A DNA stretch of 64,000 nt from Pelargonium cotyledonis (Eukaryota > Streptophyta > Magnoliopsida > Geraniales > Geraniaceae): NCBI GenBank assembly GCA_036897625.1, contig JAYMTA010000026.1, positions 1 through 64,000 on the forward strand, in the 5' to 3' direction. Shown in pieces: positions 26,041-37,606 of the stretch. The position numbers were made by a program, and so were the translations under genes. The notes beneath the pieces are model-generated. The model did no database searches and had not been told where the DNA came from. It saw nothing but the letters and a program-made list of their open reading frames with translations. The stretch's first letter is position 1; each line of letters opens with the position of its first letter.

Positions 26041-29000
26041 ATATCCCTAGTGTACCTAATAGATATAGATGTTTGAATGTAACAAGAACCTTTTTTTTTA
26101 ATCTTTAATTTATCTACGGCGTATCCTAGCCGATGGTATTTTTATTTAGTTTAGCAAAGGAGAGAGTTCTGATATACTGCCTTGCTCAAAAAAGAAAAAT
26201 CCCTAAAATCCACAGTCTCAGAATAGAAAAAGTAAAGGATTCAACCTTTTCAGGATACTTCCAAGTAGCAGGTTTTCGAGTGGATTTAATTTAACCACAT
26301 ATTTGTATTTACTATAGATTATAGATAGGAATTAGTACACACTTATTAGTATACATAACTATAGCACACCGGAAAAGCCTTAAAAAGTAGTCTGTTCTTT
26401 GTAGCAGGGTTGCTTTCTATTTTTTGATATTAGGGTTGCTCTATGAATGATAGAGAGCAGTCAAGTAGGGCAAACCCTGTGGATATAACCCCGGGTTTCA
26501 GACTCTAAGTGAAGGAGTGCTATACTTCTACTTATTGTATTTCTACACTAATCACAAAGATAGAGTACTTCATCGTCGATAATATTTGCTAGAGATCGCG
26601 CAAAGAATTACCCTCCTGTTGCGCCTAGTCTTCTAGTCACAGCAAAGGAGCGCTGTGCCCACTTTTAAGCTCTTCTAGATAATATAACTATGGCACTTTC
26701 AAATCAATATGTATTCCCTTTTGCCCTTTACTGAAGAGACTTACGAGACTTTTAGGAAACCTTAAAAGGAGATCAAAAAAGAAGTAAGTGTTAGGAACTT
26801 TTACTAGTGGAAATACAATGCTTTACTCTTTTCTTTGGATTTCTACATATTCATCAACTAGAATCACGTAAATAGATGATTTTTGAAATCAACCCTTCCT
26901 TTTACAAGTACTCTTCAAGCTATTTGGTAGGTAGTTTTAGGGTGTATGCTAACTTATGACAACAAAAAAGGTTACGGCATTCCTAAATTAATGGTATGCT
27001 CGTAGGTTATAGTCGAGTTCTCTTTGTTATTTGAGTTGAAAATTTACGACACTTTCTATCTGTGCTTTAGAGTCTGTTTAATTTGCCGACCTTTGAGTTG
27101 TCTTTATAGTTGTCGTGTTGTAGAATCATGCTATCTCTTCACTAAGTGTTACTAAGTAGATTTATTACGAAACCTTATTTACAAGTCACATACCCTCATT
27201 TCTATAAGGATATTAAAAGGGTCCTCAATACATTGATTTGAAGTATCGTTATTAAGCTTTATGAATGGGGTACCCTATTGACATAGTAAAACTGCAGTCT
27301 TTATTATAGAACTTACCCTAACTCATAGCTTGACAAATAACAAGTAGACTTTTTAACGTCTGAACTGCTAAGTTATTGCTGAGTTTTTATAAAAGAGAAA
27401 ATATGGGGAAAAATTTCTACCCATTTATCTAACATTTCTTCAAATTCCTTGCTAAAGAAAACTAAGTCCAGTAATTCTAAAGTTAAAGGTAGGAATTTCA
27501 CGTGAAAGCTAAGGCCAGAAGTCTTGTACAAAAATTCTGCCGGGCATGTATTACTATCTACTTGTGAAGTAAATGGGTCCTTTTATGTATCACTTAACCA
27601 AAACTCTGCTTTCAGGAACTTTGTTTAATTGAATTCTTGTTTATTGCAGTATGCCTTCTTGGCCGATTATCAAAATATGTATAGAGAAGAAAGTCCTATA
27701 AAACTTTGGACTGGGAGCTGCCGTTTCAGTACATACAAAATGCATAAATAAGTCCTTAGAAATTTGATACAAAGGATTCCAAATTCTAAACATATATAGT
27801 ATAAAAGTAAAAGTGATCTATTATACAAGCATTAAAAACCTGGGCTTATCTTAGTTACTAAAAAATCATTATAAACAAGTAATACGCTTAATTAAAAGGC
27901 AATAACTTTATCTATCTGGTCCGGCCGGTGAAAAGAGTGTTTAATATTTAGTAATTAGCTTTATATATTCTAATCATTACTTTTTATACAATCTTCAGAA
28001 CAAGCTTGGGGTAGCTTAGTTATTTAATCTCTATTAGCACTAAAATCTCCTTGGAATGCCTATATTTTCGATACAAGAAAGCGGATCGCTACTACGACTA
28101 GTAAAAATCCTCTACAATTAGGGGCTGCTTTCTCTAACTAATGCCCTTTATAAATTGGATATCAAAAATCCTGGATCTCTATTCAAGAAATTTAAAGCGC
28201 GGGCCATGCCTTGCTAAAAAGTATGCGAGGGCTGGTGCTAGAAAATTAGAATTTATAATACTAAACTGAACAGGATTAGCGCGTTCCTTTTATCGGAAAA
28301 ATATTAGTAACATAAACCCTACAAATGAAGCCTGCCTATCCTATTTATCAGATCCAGCAATTTTTAAGTAATTAAAAACGAATTTAATCTCTATTTCAGA
28401 ACATTTATACCATACATTAACTTGAAAGCTCCGTTTATTACCTTTGGCTGCAAACTAAACAAGCTTCACATTGAATTAAGGAATTCATTTACTTTCATAC
28501 TCAAGGACTGGTCCGTAACTGCTATATATTAAGATATAGGAACTTCTTTTTAGGATCGCTTGGTTAAAAAATAAAGGGTGGGTTCTAATTTTAAGTTCAT
28601 TTTTATTTAGTCAGTACTTGCTCCTCTGGTATTCCTGGGTTTGACAAAACGACTTACCTAGTAACACAATGGCAAGCAATGAACACTAAGGGTAGGCTAA
28701 TACGAGTCCTATATAAGCTATTAAGATAAGAAAAAATTTTTGGTTAAGTACTTTCCTTGTTATTAAATCTATAACTTTTTAAGGCTCAGAGCCCCCATTA
28801 TGACATGTTTTTATTAATACCCTTTTTGATAAAGCAAAACAGTAGGAAACAGTAGCTTAAGGGTACTTCTTTTACTCGGACCAATAAAGGGGGCTTCCCT
28901 AAGGAGTATGCTCACAATACCTGGTATTAGAATTTCCTAATTGCTCAAAGGAAATACAAAACCTTTACTTTGTACGGATTTAGGAGAGTTGCTTGGTTTA

Positions 29001-29368
29001 TGCTTCTTTATTAGTGGAATCGCCCTCTTCTCTTCTAGTATTAAAAAATACGTAAAGGACATAGGAAAATAATAGAACAAGCAAGAGGTAAGCTCTAAAA
29101 TAAAAACTTGAGATTTGTTGTAAAACTACGCTAAACCAGGACAAAAAAATTGTAGCGAGTTATTAGTCAGTTTCTTTAAGGAAGTACTACTCCTTTAGCA
29201 GTATACATAGTAAGCGTAAGCAGGAATAGGGTAAGGATCCTTTTTTTCTTTATTTTTGGGTAGGGGGATTCTAGACTTTGGTGGGTATTTCCGAAAGAAC
29301 TACGCCTACAAACAAGTAGGGTTTTCCTATTATTCTAAGCAGCACAATCTAAATATTGTAGAAAGGGG

Positions 29369-29391
29369 TACTTTATACTTTATACTTTATA
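29369..29391 (+). repeat. three tandem TACTTTA units
   Basis: Seven-base unit repeated three times, followed by a degraded fourth. Confidence 0.85.
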
Positions 29392-30741
29392 TTTATAAGA
29401 TCTTGTTTTGTTGAAAAGATTCCTGATACCCCTTTTTGGATTTTAGACTCTTATAATAAGAGGCACGGGTTTGAATCCAGTACTCGTTAAGCTTCAACAG
29501 AGAACCTAGAAACCTCGCTGAGACAAGAATGTCTTTAAACTCAAAAGGAATTCTCGGATATTAGTACCATATTTGTTTAGGGAAAACTTGTAAGTATATG
29601 ATCAATGAAAAAGACTTCGAGAGAAGCCCTGAAGAATTTCTACTTTTAAAACCCCGTGTATGGCTAGTACTCTTAAGACCTGAAAACTGAAATAAACTCG
29701 ATTTAGTACTAAACGTTTCAAAAGAATCTAGGCGCAATTAAGGACTCTTTCTCTTAAGCTTCATAAATTCCTTGCTTATAATTTCTAGATTCCTACCGTT
29801 CTAGAATTAACCAACTGATAGTACACTTGCAAAACTTCTTAACTTCAGATTTAGAGACTTATAGATAATCCAATTATTAGCAACTTATTAACCCGAACTG
29901 CCTAATAAAACTGTCTCTATGAAAAGTAAAATCTATATTAATCTGAAGAAAGCCACCCACTATTAGAGATTCTATAAGCATTTAGAGTTAGAGTGTAGCT
30001 CCTACACTCAATCGGTTTTAGGAATTGTGAAAAGTACGTCTATCTCCGAAATTTTTCCGAGAGGCCCTTCTAAGTGAGGGGAGGTTTTCTTGGAAAGTTT
30101 ATTCTTTTCAGCGATTATCAAGCTAGAATTCTCAAATCAGGACAGTGTATTCTAATAGCGTTAAGTTTACTACCCCTTGTTTATCCCCCTCTCAGAAAGG
30201 GAATCCCCTCTGGATTTCATCGGGCATATATTCTAGGGTTCAAACAATATCAGGGCCCTTTTCTACAAGGTACTGTGCTGTGTTTCTTCCACGGGTTTTT
30301 ATTGCTATATAAGCGTTTTATACGGATAAAAAAGAATTCTTTTTAGTTATTAGAGTTTCCATTCCTTAACTTGCTTGGTAGTTGGAATTCTCCGTTAAAC
30401 TCGAGTTTGTGCGAAATAAAGAATCTCTTATTACTGCCAATAAGGTTTCAAGAACATAAGATAATAAGTAAAATCAAACTTAGTTCTTTTTGGAGTATAT
30501 ACTCGGATTAGCGTATAGTTAAAAAGTAGTATAAAACCCCAAACGCAGTTCAATAATACAAAACGAAGACCAGGGGTATTCGAATTCAAGCACCCTGCCG
30601 TAAGCTAAATAGAGGAGAAGCTTTATTCTTTGTTTACCGGCCACGCTTAGAATACTTATGGACAACCTTATAATTCTTCATCTCAAGAAGGAAAGCTTTA
30701 TCATAAGTATGAGTTCTTATTTATTTAGTAAGAGAAGCTCT

Positions 30742-30762
30742 CCTATATTATATTATATTATA
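30742..30762 (+). repeat. TATAT microsatellite
   Basis: Four full five-base units TATAT and one extra base. Confidence 0.85.
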
Positions 30763-32168
30763 TTGTTTGTTAATCTCACTTCATAACTAATCCTCTCAAA
30801 CGAAGGGCCTAAATACCCCGATATAAGGTTTTTCAAAGACTTAGGGTTTTACAAGCCCCAACTAGATATTTTAAAAAGAGCATACTTTAACTTATCCTCA
30901 GTATAAAGTACTTTTCCTTGGCTAGCTAAAGTTAGTGTATGTAATTTCAATAGAAGACCCCCTGTGAATTCTCTAGAGATGGGGCAGCTAATGGTTTTAA
31001 AAGTGGATCAAAGTGATGGTTTACAAGATAAGCCGAGCGATACACTTAAGCAAAGAGTTTAAAAAGTATATAAAGTTTCGCATTTGAAGAGAATGCACCC
31101 ATTTGCAAAAGTGCAGGCGTTGAAACGAGAGTCTTTTTCTCTTCTGGAATTGATATCATACAAAGAACCTGGTTTATGAATAGGGAATTATTCCTAGTGG
31201 GGGAGCCCACCCTATACTGCAAGAATTTTACTTTATTGAAGATTTAAAACTCCTTATCATTGATTTACTTTACTGTTTTGATAATCCAAACTTAGTAGGG
31301 ATTCCCAGTTTATCCTACTTTTTTAAGACAATTTTCCTCAATCTGTCCGTATATAGGGTTTAATTTAAGTAATTAGTACCTAAATTCCTATAGAATTCTT
31401 AGAAAAAAAAAAGTATAAACTCCAATAAAAAGTAATTCGCTACTTATCTCATCTTAATAACTAAACTTGAGAGCTTGAACTAATCAAATTTATTGAAATA
31501 GAGTAACTTTGGAATCTGCTTACCTTAGATAAAAGTCAATCTAAAACCCACCCTGAAAGGCGCTTTCTAGTACAATTAAAAGACCAAAAATAAGAATTTT
31601 CTTTTATATTTATATCAGTAGACAGGTCTTCCCCAGTAAATAATTATGTCTAAGAATTTCTAAGATAGGGAATGCAGAAAGAAGGGTTCTAATATAGTAC
31701 TGGAAAAGTGAAGATCTTAGCTCGTAAATAAAAGGTAGGATTCTTGTTTACAAAACACCGGGTAGTTAGCTAATTTTCTAAGAGCAAATCGATATAACTT
31801 GCAAGGTCGGGTCTTGTTACTTTACGGAAAAACGGTTTCTAAAAAACTGCATTTTTTGCTAGAATGCGTTAGTGATTAAACCCCGCGTTATATGTTATAA
31901 GAAATTCCTTCTTTAAAGTTTTGGGGAGCCTTGTGCTAAAAAAGGAATTCGTATATTAATAATATAGTAAAGTAATTCCAAGCTAGATTGGCATCCTTCG
32001 GGGGGTATAATTACTACAGTTAATAAGGCTAATGCTTAAATCCTCAAATTCCAATGCCCTTAATTTAATAAACGAGCGGTATAGCTTGTTTTATAATGGA
32101 GTCGATACCCCCCTACTCGTCTTTTAACCTAAACCTCATAGAAGTCTAGCTGCATTGTGCATTAGTTA

Positions 32169-32190
32169 TAGCTCCGAACAAAGAGAAGAC
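32169..32190 (+). repeat. R1 repeat unit, left end of the island
   Basis: Matches the R1 pattern AGCTCYGAACAAAGWGARGA. Sits just next to a trnQ-like relic. Confidence 0.6.
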
Positions 32191-32261
32191 TAACACTTAT
32201 GGATTTGAACCTTTGAATGTCCGAACAATAGAACTCTAATTTAACCACTCTAAGGACTCCA
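32191..32261 (-). pseudogene. trnQ-like tRNA relic, copy B
   Basis: Minus strand begins TGGAGTC, and keeps GAGTGGTTAAA and CATTCAAAGGTTCAAATCC, resembling trnQ. T stem and anticodon stem are damaged. The plus-strand sequence after it, TTGTCAATACTGAC then TATAACGAG, matches the flank of copy A. Confidence 0.45.
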
Positions 32262-32358
32262 TTGTCAATACTGACTTTCCTATAACGAGCTTTCCTAATA
32301 CTAGACTATTCAGGTAGAGCTAAATCTATCTATTTCTATATAAGAAATTTCAAACCTA

Positions 32359-32503
32359 AAGCTAACCTCCTTCTCAGTTCCTTCAGAGCTATAATCAATC
32401 CTCCTCACTCTGTTCGGAGCTATACTAACCTCTTCTCTTCGTTCAGACAAGATAAACTTGCCTCTCCTTTTCAGTTCCTTCAAAGCTATAACTAACCTGG
32501 ACT
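32359..32503 (-). repeat. tandem array of R1 units
   Basis: Four imperfect units of about 27-37 bases. On the plus strand each tends to run AGCTATAACTAACCTC and then CTCAGTTCCTTCAG or a CTTCGTTCAG variant. Clear units end near 32390, 32421, 32449 and 32487. Followed at 32500-32525 by a 26-base segment repeated at 39782-39807. Confidence 0.65.
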
Positions 32504-32525
32504 CTTGCTTGGTTCTTCTTTCCCT
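32500..32525 (+). repeat. 26-base repeat, copy 1
   Basis: Matches 39782-39807 at 24 of 26 positions (core GGTTCTTCTTTCCCT). With the nearby R1 units it suggests that a longer composite block was copied. Confidence 0.7.
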
Positions 32526-32563
32526 AATCCTGATCCTTTCTCTTTAGCTTGACCTGATTTTAG

Positions 32564-32636
32564 GCTATCAACACCGATTCGAACCCATGCATGCTGGTTA
32601 CATGAACCGGTGCTTTACCACTCGAAAGAAAGTCAA
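32564..32636 (-). pseudogene. trnQ-like tRNA relic, copy C
   Basis: Minus strand keeps CGAGTGGTAAAGCACCGGTT and GCATGCATGGGTTCGAATC, a close match to the middle of trnQ, but the anticodon loop has become CATGT-type and the acceptor ends do not pair. Lies 300 bases from copy B. Confidence 0.45.
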
Positions 32637-33494
32637 GAATCAAGCAAGAAAGAGCTGAACCAGAATACAGTAACACTAAAGCTAACAAGAAGAAGTTCTT
32701 CTAATCCCAAGAGTTAGTTAGTACCTATCCCTAAAAGACTTTGTACGAGATTCCTTAGTTCTAAATGTTTGGGTTTTCTATAAACTTCCTTTATTGTTTA
32801 GGTCTTATTACTTACATCTAAAGGAGTGTGTTAGTATCTATTCCTAAGTACTTTTCCGGGCTGCTTGTTACCGGATAGAACTCATATGAAAGCCCCTCTT
32901 GGTTAATGAGTTTTCCTTGTTCTGTATTACTTGTTGGTATTTCCCAAGCCCTCCAAGAGCACAGAAACCCAACTACTTGCTAATAAAACTTTATGCCTTA
33001 TTAAGGAATTCCTTACACTAATATCATATCTAAGGAAACCAGACTAGAAAAGCTGTTCACAATATACATAGTAAAGTACCCAATCAACTTCTTAGTACTT
33101 ACTTTACTGAATTTTCATACCTCTAGTCCCAGCCCTTCCTTGCAGCAGATACTTGAACTAATAATAAGTGACTCTTTTAAGGAATATTCCTACTTACACT
33201 AGAAGCCACATCAAGTACTTGCTCTTTAAATATCTATCCAAATCCAAAAGACTCAGAACTTTCAAGATCTACTAGCTTTCAGAATCTTAATCTTAAAATA
33301 CCTATCTAGCTAGGAAAAACACTTTCACTTCTTGACTTGATAGCATGCCAAAAGCACAGTACAGATGCTGGAACCTTTGGAGCCCTACCCATAGACAGTA
33401 CAAGCAGGAATAGGCACAGACAGTAAGGACAGTACGAGCTAGAGCTTAACCAGTCGATGTATGAACTGAAGAATAGGTCAAAGCAGTTACAAGA

Positions 33495-33565
33495 CCCTGA
33501 ACCATAGCCAGATAAGCAGGAACCAGACAGTCGCAGTACCAGGAGCAAGTGTAGGAGCAATACCC
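33495..33565 (+). repeat. CCATAGCCAG-type block, copy 1
   Basis: Begins with the 17-mer CCCTGAACCATAGCCAG, also at 36965-36981. Continues with GTACCAGGAGCAAGTGTAGG, which resembles 36750-36776. Diverged duplicate of about 70-85 bases. Confidence 0.45.
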
Positions 33566-34337
33566 AGAGAGATCATACCCACTAGATCTTCATGACTTTC
33601 ACTTTTTTCTTACTTTTATCGCTATACTAGACTACATTTTTTTCGAAAAAAGGGCTCTCAAAATAGGGCTTTCTATAGTATAAACTCCAAAATCTTTGTT
33701 CAAAATTTACCTACGAGAAAATGAATAGGACCCATTTTGTTAATAGGATCAGTACTCAATTCCAGAAAAAGTAGGAGAGCTATATATGGTAAATGAATAA
33801 ACAGGATTTCACTAGTATAGACCTCAACCAATTTTGAAAAAAGGTAGGAATCCCTTATATGTAAAAGTAAGAAAAAAGGAATGATTGGCCTACTTTCCAG
33901 GATTCACCTTCAATTGACTTCCTTTGCTTGCTATACAGATAGATCGGAGAAAGCCTCTCCTCGACCAGAGAAGATCCTCGCTTTCAATTAGCTGCACTTG
34001 CTTTCAGGAGATTCAGAGTTAGGTTCAAGAGGTCAAAGGGCGATGTGGTACAAAAGAAAGTGGTTAGAATTAGAGTGGGCAGGCTTTCAAGAGATTCTTT
34101 AACACCTTTACCGGCGTATTCAGTTACAGCTTTCATTAACAGCACTCGCATTCCAACTGTTTGTTAGAGATAGATCGGAAAGTCCTAACAAAGACAAGTG
34201 CTCCAATATAAAGATTGCCTAAACCTCAGGGAAATTCTACACTCCTTAGCTATCAAGTCCCATCCCATCGGTAGAACTAATACAAACAACTGTATTGGCA
34301 AAGACTGCTTGCTTTCCATCAGCAACAGTTGGACTGC

Positions 34338-34359
34338 TTTGACTTGAGAGTTAGACTTC
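34338..34359 (+). repeat. R2 repeat, ACTTGAGAGTTAG, copy 1
   Basis: Contains TTTGACTTGAGAGTTAGACT. The 13-base core ACTTGAGAGTTAG recurs at 36604 and 37589 in the same orientation. Confidence 0.6.
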
Positions 34360-34609
34360 TTTATGGGCTAGAGCTTTCTTATGAGATTGACCTTCCTTCG
34401 CCGGCACAGTACAGAGCTAGCAAAGGACGGCTTTCACTGGCTATCGACAGCTAAGATAGAGCAACACTGTGTTGGCTAACGAACAGTGTCTTTCAAATCA
34501 CTTATATAAAGAGTCATTCAATTTGTACCAATTTCTTGCAGTGAAAAGTAACTGAGTTTAGTGGAAAATTCCTATTAGAAGTATCTCTTAATTAGCAGTC
34601 CAGGATGAG

Positions 34610-34687
34610 TGAAGCTTGAATGAGTTTCAATAGTGGTAATTCAATCGTGCTTGGAAGAAAAGACATGGGTTCGAGTCGGATGAATTA
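34610..34687 (+). pseudogene. tRNA-like relic, isotype unclear
   Basis: Carries AATAGTGGTAATTCAATCG and ACATGGGTTCGAGTC, with the spacing of a D arm and a T arm. Best loose match is a trnG-UCC type. Stems are poorly preserved. A second D-arm-like word, GGTCGGTGGTTAGAGCTC, follows at 34697. Confidence 0.25.
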
Positions 34688-35437
34688 GAATCCTTGGGTC
34701 GGTGGTTAGAGCTCTTTGACAGTCATTTCAAGGATAATAAAGAAGGAAGAATTTCTATAAAGTAGTTCTCTAAAGAGATCCTTCCCACAGACGTAACCAT
34801 TTTCTAACCTTTTATCATTTCTGTAGTTCAATTTGTAGAGCTTAGTAACCTTATTCCTTCTTATTAGTTTAGTCAATTTTCCTTTCTTAAGACGTTGCTA
34901 AAGCTCACCTTGTAATTGAGTTGTCTATTTTCTATCACTTTTGAAGCTTAGAATTGAGTCAAATAAGCGATTGGCTAGGTCGCTTACATGAGATTCCGAT
35001 ACCTTATTTTGAAAGATAGAGAGAAATAAAGAGGAGTATAAGATAGAACATGAACTAGAGAGGTAGAATGGAAGGAAGATCAGCATAACTTTCTCTTACA
35101 GGCTGGCCTATAAGACAAGTCACACTAATAGAAAAAATGCTCCAGTAAGAAGCCACACAACGAGTCCTAGAGCTTTCTTAACCCTGGATGAAGCTCCTTC
35201 TCTCTCGGCCAGCTATCCAACCAGAGAGACTTTGAGCGTTCTACAAGCCCTTTTCATTAAAAGTGTAGCTACTGGCTGTAGGCGAGATCACCAGTTTTTA
35301 CCCAAGAAAAGAGAGAGAATTTGGAAAGAGCTTTCTTATCAAGAGTTGGCTAAGCTCTATTGAGTCGAAAAGCTTTTAACTAAACTAAAATAGAACTGAT
35401 TCCATACACTGAATGAAATTCGAACCGATAACAAACA

Positions 35438-35508
35438 CTTTCGGATTCGAACCTACGAAATTCCATGAAAAGAAACCTGAACTAACCCCATTCATCTGTG
35501 CAAACCAA
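35438..35508 (-). pseudogene. trnE-like tRNA relic
   Basis: Minus strand keeps GGGGTTAG, TTTCTTTTCATGG and GTAGGTTCGAATCC, close to mitochondrial trnE-UUC. Stems are partly broken. A plus-strand open frame at 35413-35610 crosses it and is probably a by-product. Confidence 0.35.
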
Positions 35509-36497
35509 GGAAATGTTAAAGAAAAGATGCTCAAACCACCTACTAAATGGCTTAGGGATTCTCTACTCTATAAAAGGAAATTGAGGGTCAGAAAAGAAGA
35601 GAGAAATTGAATGACTTTATTTAAGCTATTATCTAAACTCCCATGTATCTATTTAAAACTAACAAGAATACATTATTAGGTCGGATAAGCACTCTCCCTG
35701 GCTTTCCTAAAACAAAGAGAATCAGAATCAATCCTCCTTTAGCAACATCATCCCATTAGAACAATTAATAGTCCTCTCTAGCAGAAAGCACTCTACCTTG
35801 CCGTTCCATTAAGACTTAGATCTGCCAGCTATACAGAACAGACCTGCTTACAAGGAATCGAATCTAAGAATAGCTCCACCGGAACATGCGCCAACTTGAC
35901 CTTCCCTTCTTACTCTTCTGCATACTCCTATTCTTTCGCTCGCTAATTAACAACTGTACGTACCATCGACAGCAAAGCAAATAGGTATGAAATCTTCTAT
36001 ACTATATAGTAGAAAAGAAAGAAAGAAATTCTTGTCTTTTCTTTCCTAACATTGACATAGGGGAATTTAGACTTGATTCTATATAGCAGAAAAGCTTGTC
36101 AATAAAGCGGTAACAAAGGATGTACTCGTTATTCTATTAAGCACGTATCCTCAACATGTTAATGATAAGCTCCATAGGCCATGAGGGATATACCTTATTA
36201 TGAATCCTAAGAATTTCCTTTAGGATAGGAGAAGTAACTCTATTAATTCTTTGCTTTGGTGTTTGCTGCTAAAGCGAGCCTAAGCTAAGGAAGTGCAGCT
36301 AATTGGTATTCTTGTCTTTGTAAGAGCTTTCCTTCTTGATTCCGATCTAGATCTATCTGTAATGGGATAAGGATAAGCCCGGTGCCAGTAAAGAATTGAA
36401 GCTAAACACAGAATTCCTTAAATGAATTCCTGTTAGTAGTTTATGATAGTCAAATGAATTCCTTGGTTTCTTAGTTTTGTTGTAAGCAAAGGGGAGA

Positions 36498-37019
36498 TCA
36501 TCCTAAAATGGAAAGCATGGCATGGAATGTCTCTTCTTGTAGCTCTTGTTTTAATGGGATTGCAGGTACAGAAACAGAATCTGTACTAGAACTTTCTTCA
36601 TTTACTTGAGAGTTAGACTTTAAGAGCGCTATAAAGACCTCTGTTTTAGAACTATACCCGGTAGACCTTAAACAGAATTGCCAGGAGCTGCTAGAGCCAT
36701 AGCCAGAGAACGAGCCTAAGCCTAATCCAGTAGGACTTAGTAGAGCTGTACCAGTAGCAAAAGCTAGTGTAGGATCTAGACAAGGAAGTACCAGTATATA
36801 GGATACTGGAGAGTTAGAGTATATTATGATAATACATTCATACATTATAACCCAAATATTCATATTCTTTTGTTTGAGCAGCATACCTTGTTCTAGCTGA
36901 CCCTGTTGTTTGAGCCCTAGACTGACCTGTAGATACAATACCAATACCCCAAGCCATAGCCCTTCCCTGAACCATAGCCAGTAGATGACCCAGTGCCCAA
37001 GAGAAGTTCCCATACTCAC
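36498..37019 (-). CDS. unassigned open frame made largely of repeat sequence
   Basis: The longest frame besides atp1 and atp6. It opens with GTG, with an ATG two codons in (37011-37013), giving 171-173 residues. I recognise no family. There are two hydrophobic stretches near the N-terminus (about residues 8-34 and 54-81), then a Gly/Ser-rich middle (SGYGSSSS) and a polar C-terminus rich in Ser, Glu and Gln. Much of it overlaps the CCATAGCCAG and R2 repeats, so the frame may be open by chance. Plant mitochondria do form chimeric frames from repeats, some linked to male sterility, but nothing here ties it to a known gene fragment. Not a firm gene call. Confidence 0.15.
   Translation of the reverse strand: MSMGTSLGHWVIYWLWFREGLWLGVLVLYLQVSLGLKQQGQLEQGMLLKQKNMNIWVIMYECIIIIYSNSPVSYILVLPCLDPTLAFATGTALLSPTGLGLGSFSGYGSSSSWQFCLRSTGYSSKTEVFIALLKSNSQVNEESSSTDSVSVPAIPLKQELQEETFHAMLSILG
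36602..36621 (+). repeat. R2 repeat, copy 2
   Basis: TTACTTGAGAGTTAGACTTT. Lies inside the antisense of the 36498-37019 open frame. Confidence 0.6.
36690..36776 (+). repeat. CCATAGCCAG-type block, copy 2
   Basis: Contains GCCATAGCCAGAGAACGAG and then GTACCAGTAGCAAAAGC, an indel-bearing match to 33495-33565. Together with 36965-36981 this forms a small repeat field. Confidence 0.45.
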
Positions 37020-37583
37020 TAGAATTAGAAAGGACTTTCACTAACAGGATAGAAATTCCCGGAAAATCCCAATTTAAGGTAATATATAATAAAGAAATCC
37101 CATACCATTAGATAGAAACCCTCTAGTGCATACATACATCTCTATAAATCTTTAATTTACGAGGTTAATGCCTCTAGTCTTATAGATACAACACCTCACT
37201 AAGAACCCCCAAAATATAGGAATCTCTTTTATGAGTTACTGAAATGCTTAAAATCAGAAATCGGAAACCCAGCTTACAAAAAGCACTTTCTCAGCTTATT
37301 TTCCATTATTAGTTAGCTATCTTCTTTAAAAGCTGTAAAGAAAGGATTGGGCTTCCTTGTCTTGTACTCGATAGAGAGCCGGAGTTATAGTTATATGGCT
37401 ATAAAAAGTTTTTTTTCACTATTCAGTAGCGAGGAATTATAGGTATTTTAAGAGTAAATTAAAGGAAGATATGTACATTATGACCCAGAAATAACAGACT
37501 TCATATTTTGTTTGACTAGCTTCTTTATATTGACTTATATTCTACTTGTCCTTGATTGTACTTGACTCCCATCCCCACGTTGA

Positions 37584-37606
37584 CTTTGACTTGAGAGTTA
37601 GCATTT
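37584..37606 (+). repeat. R2 repeat, copy 3
   Basis: Contains CTTTGACTTGAGAGTTAG, then diverges. Intergenic. Confidence 0.6.

Larger units (their letters stand above)
24531..32150. other. AT-rich spacer
   Basis: No protein gene recognised. Holds the pyrimidine field at 25.9 kb, a T-arm-like hairpin, and T-arm-like words at 25387 (minus) and 29467 (plus). A 90-codon frame at 30074-30346 (GTG start) has no family signature. Confidence 0.5.

Noticed and set aside
29455-29495. Possible plus-strand tRNA around CACGGGTTTGAATCC
   Set aside because: An anticodon-like hairpin CTCTT/AAGAG precedes it, but loop size and acceptor pairing do not fit a tRNA.
30074-30346. 90-codon plus-strand frame with aromatic and basic residues
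   Set aside because: GTG start, no recognised family; could be a gene relic, but nothing supports a specific call.
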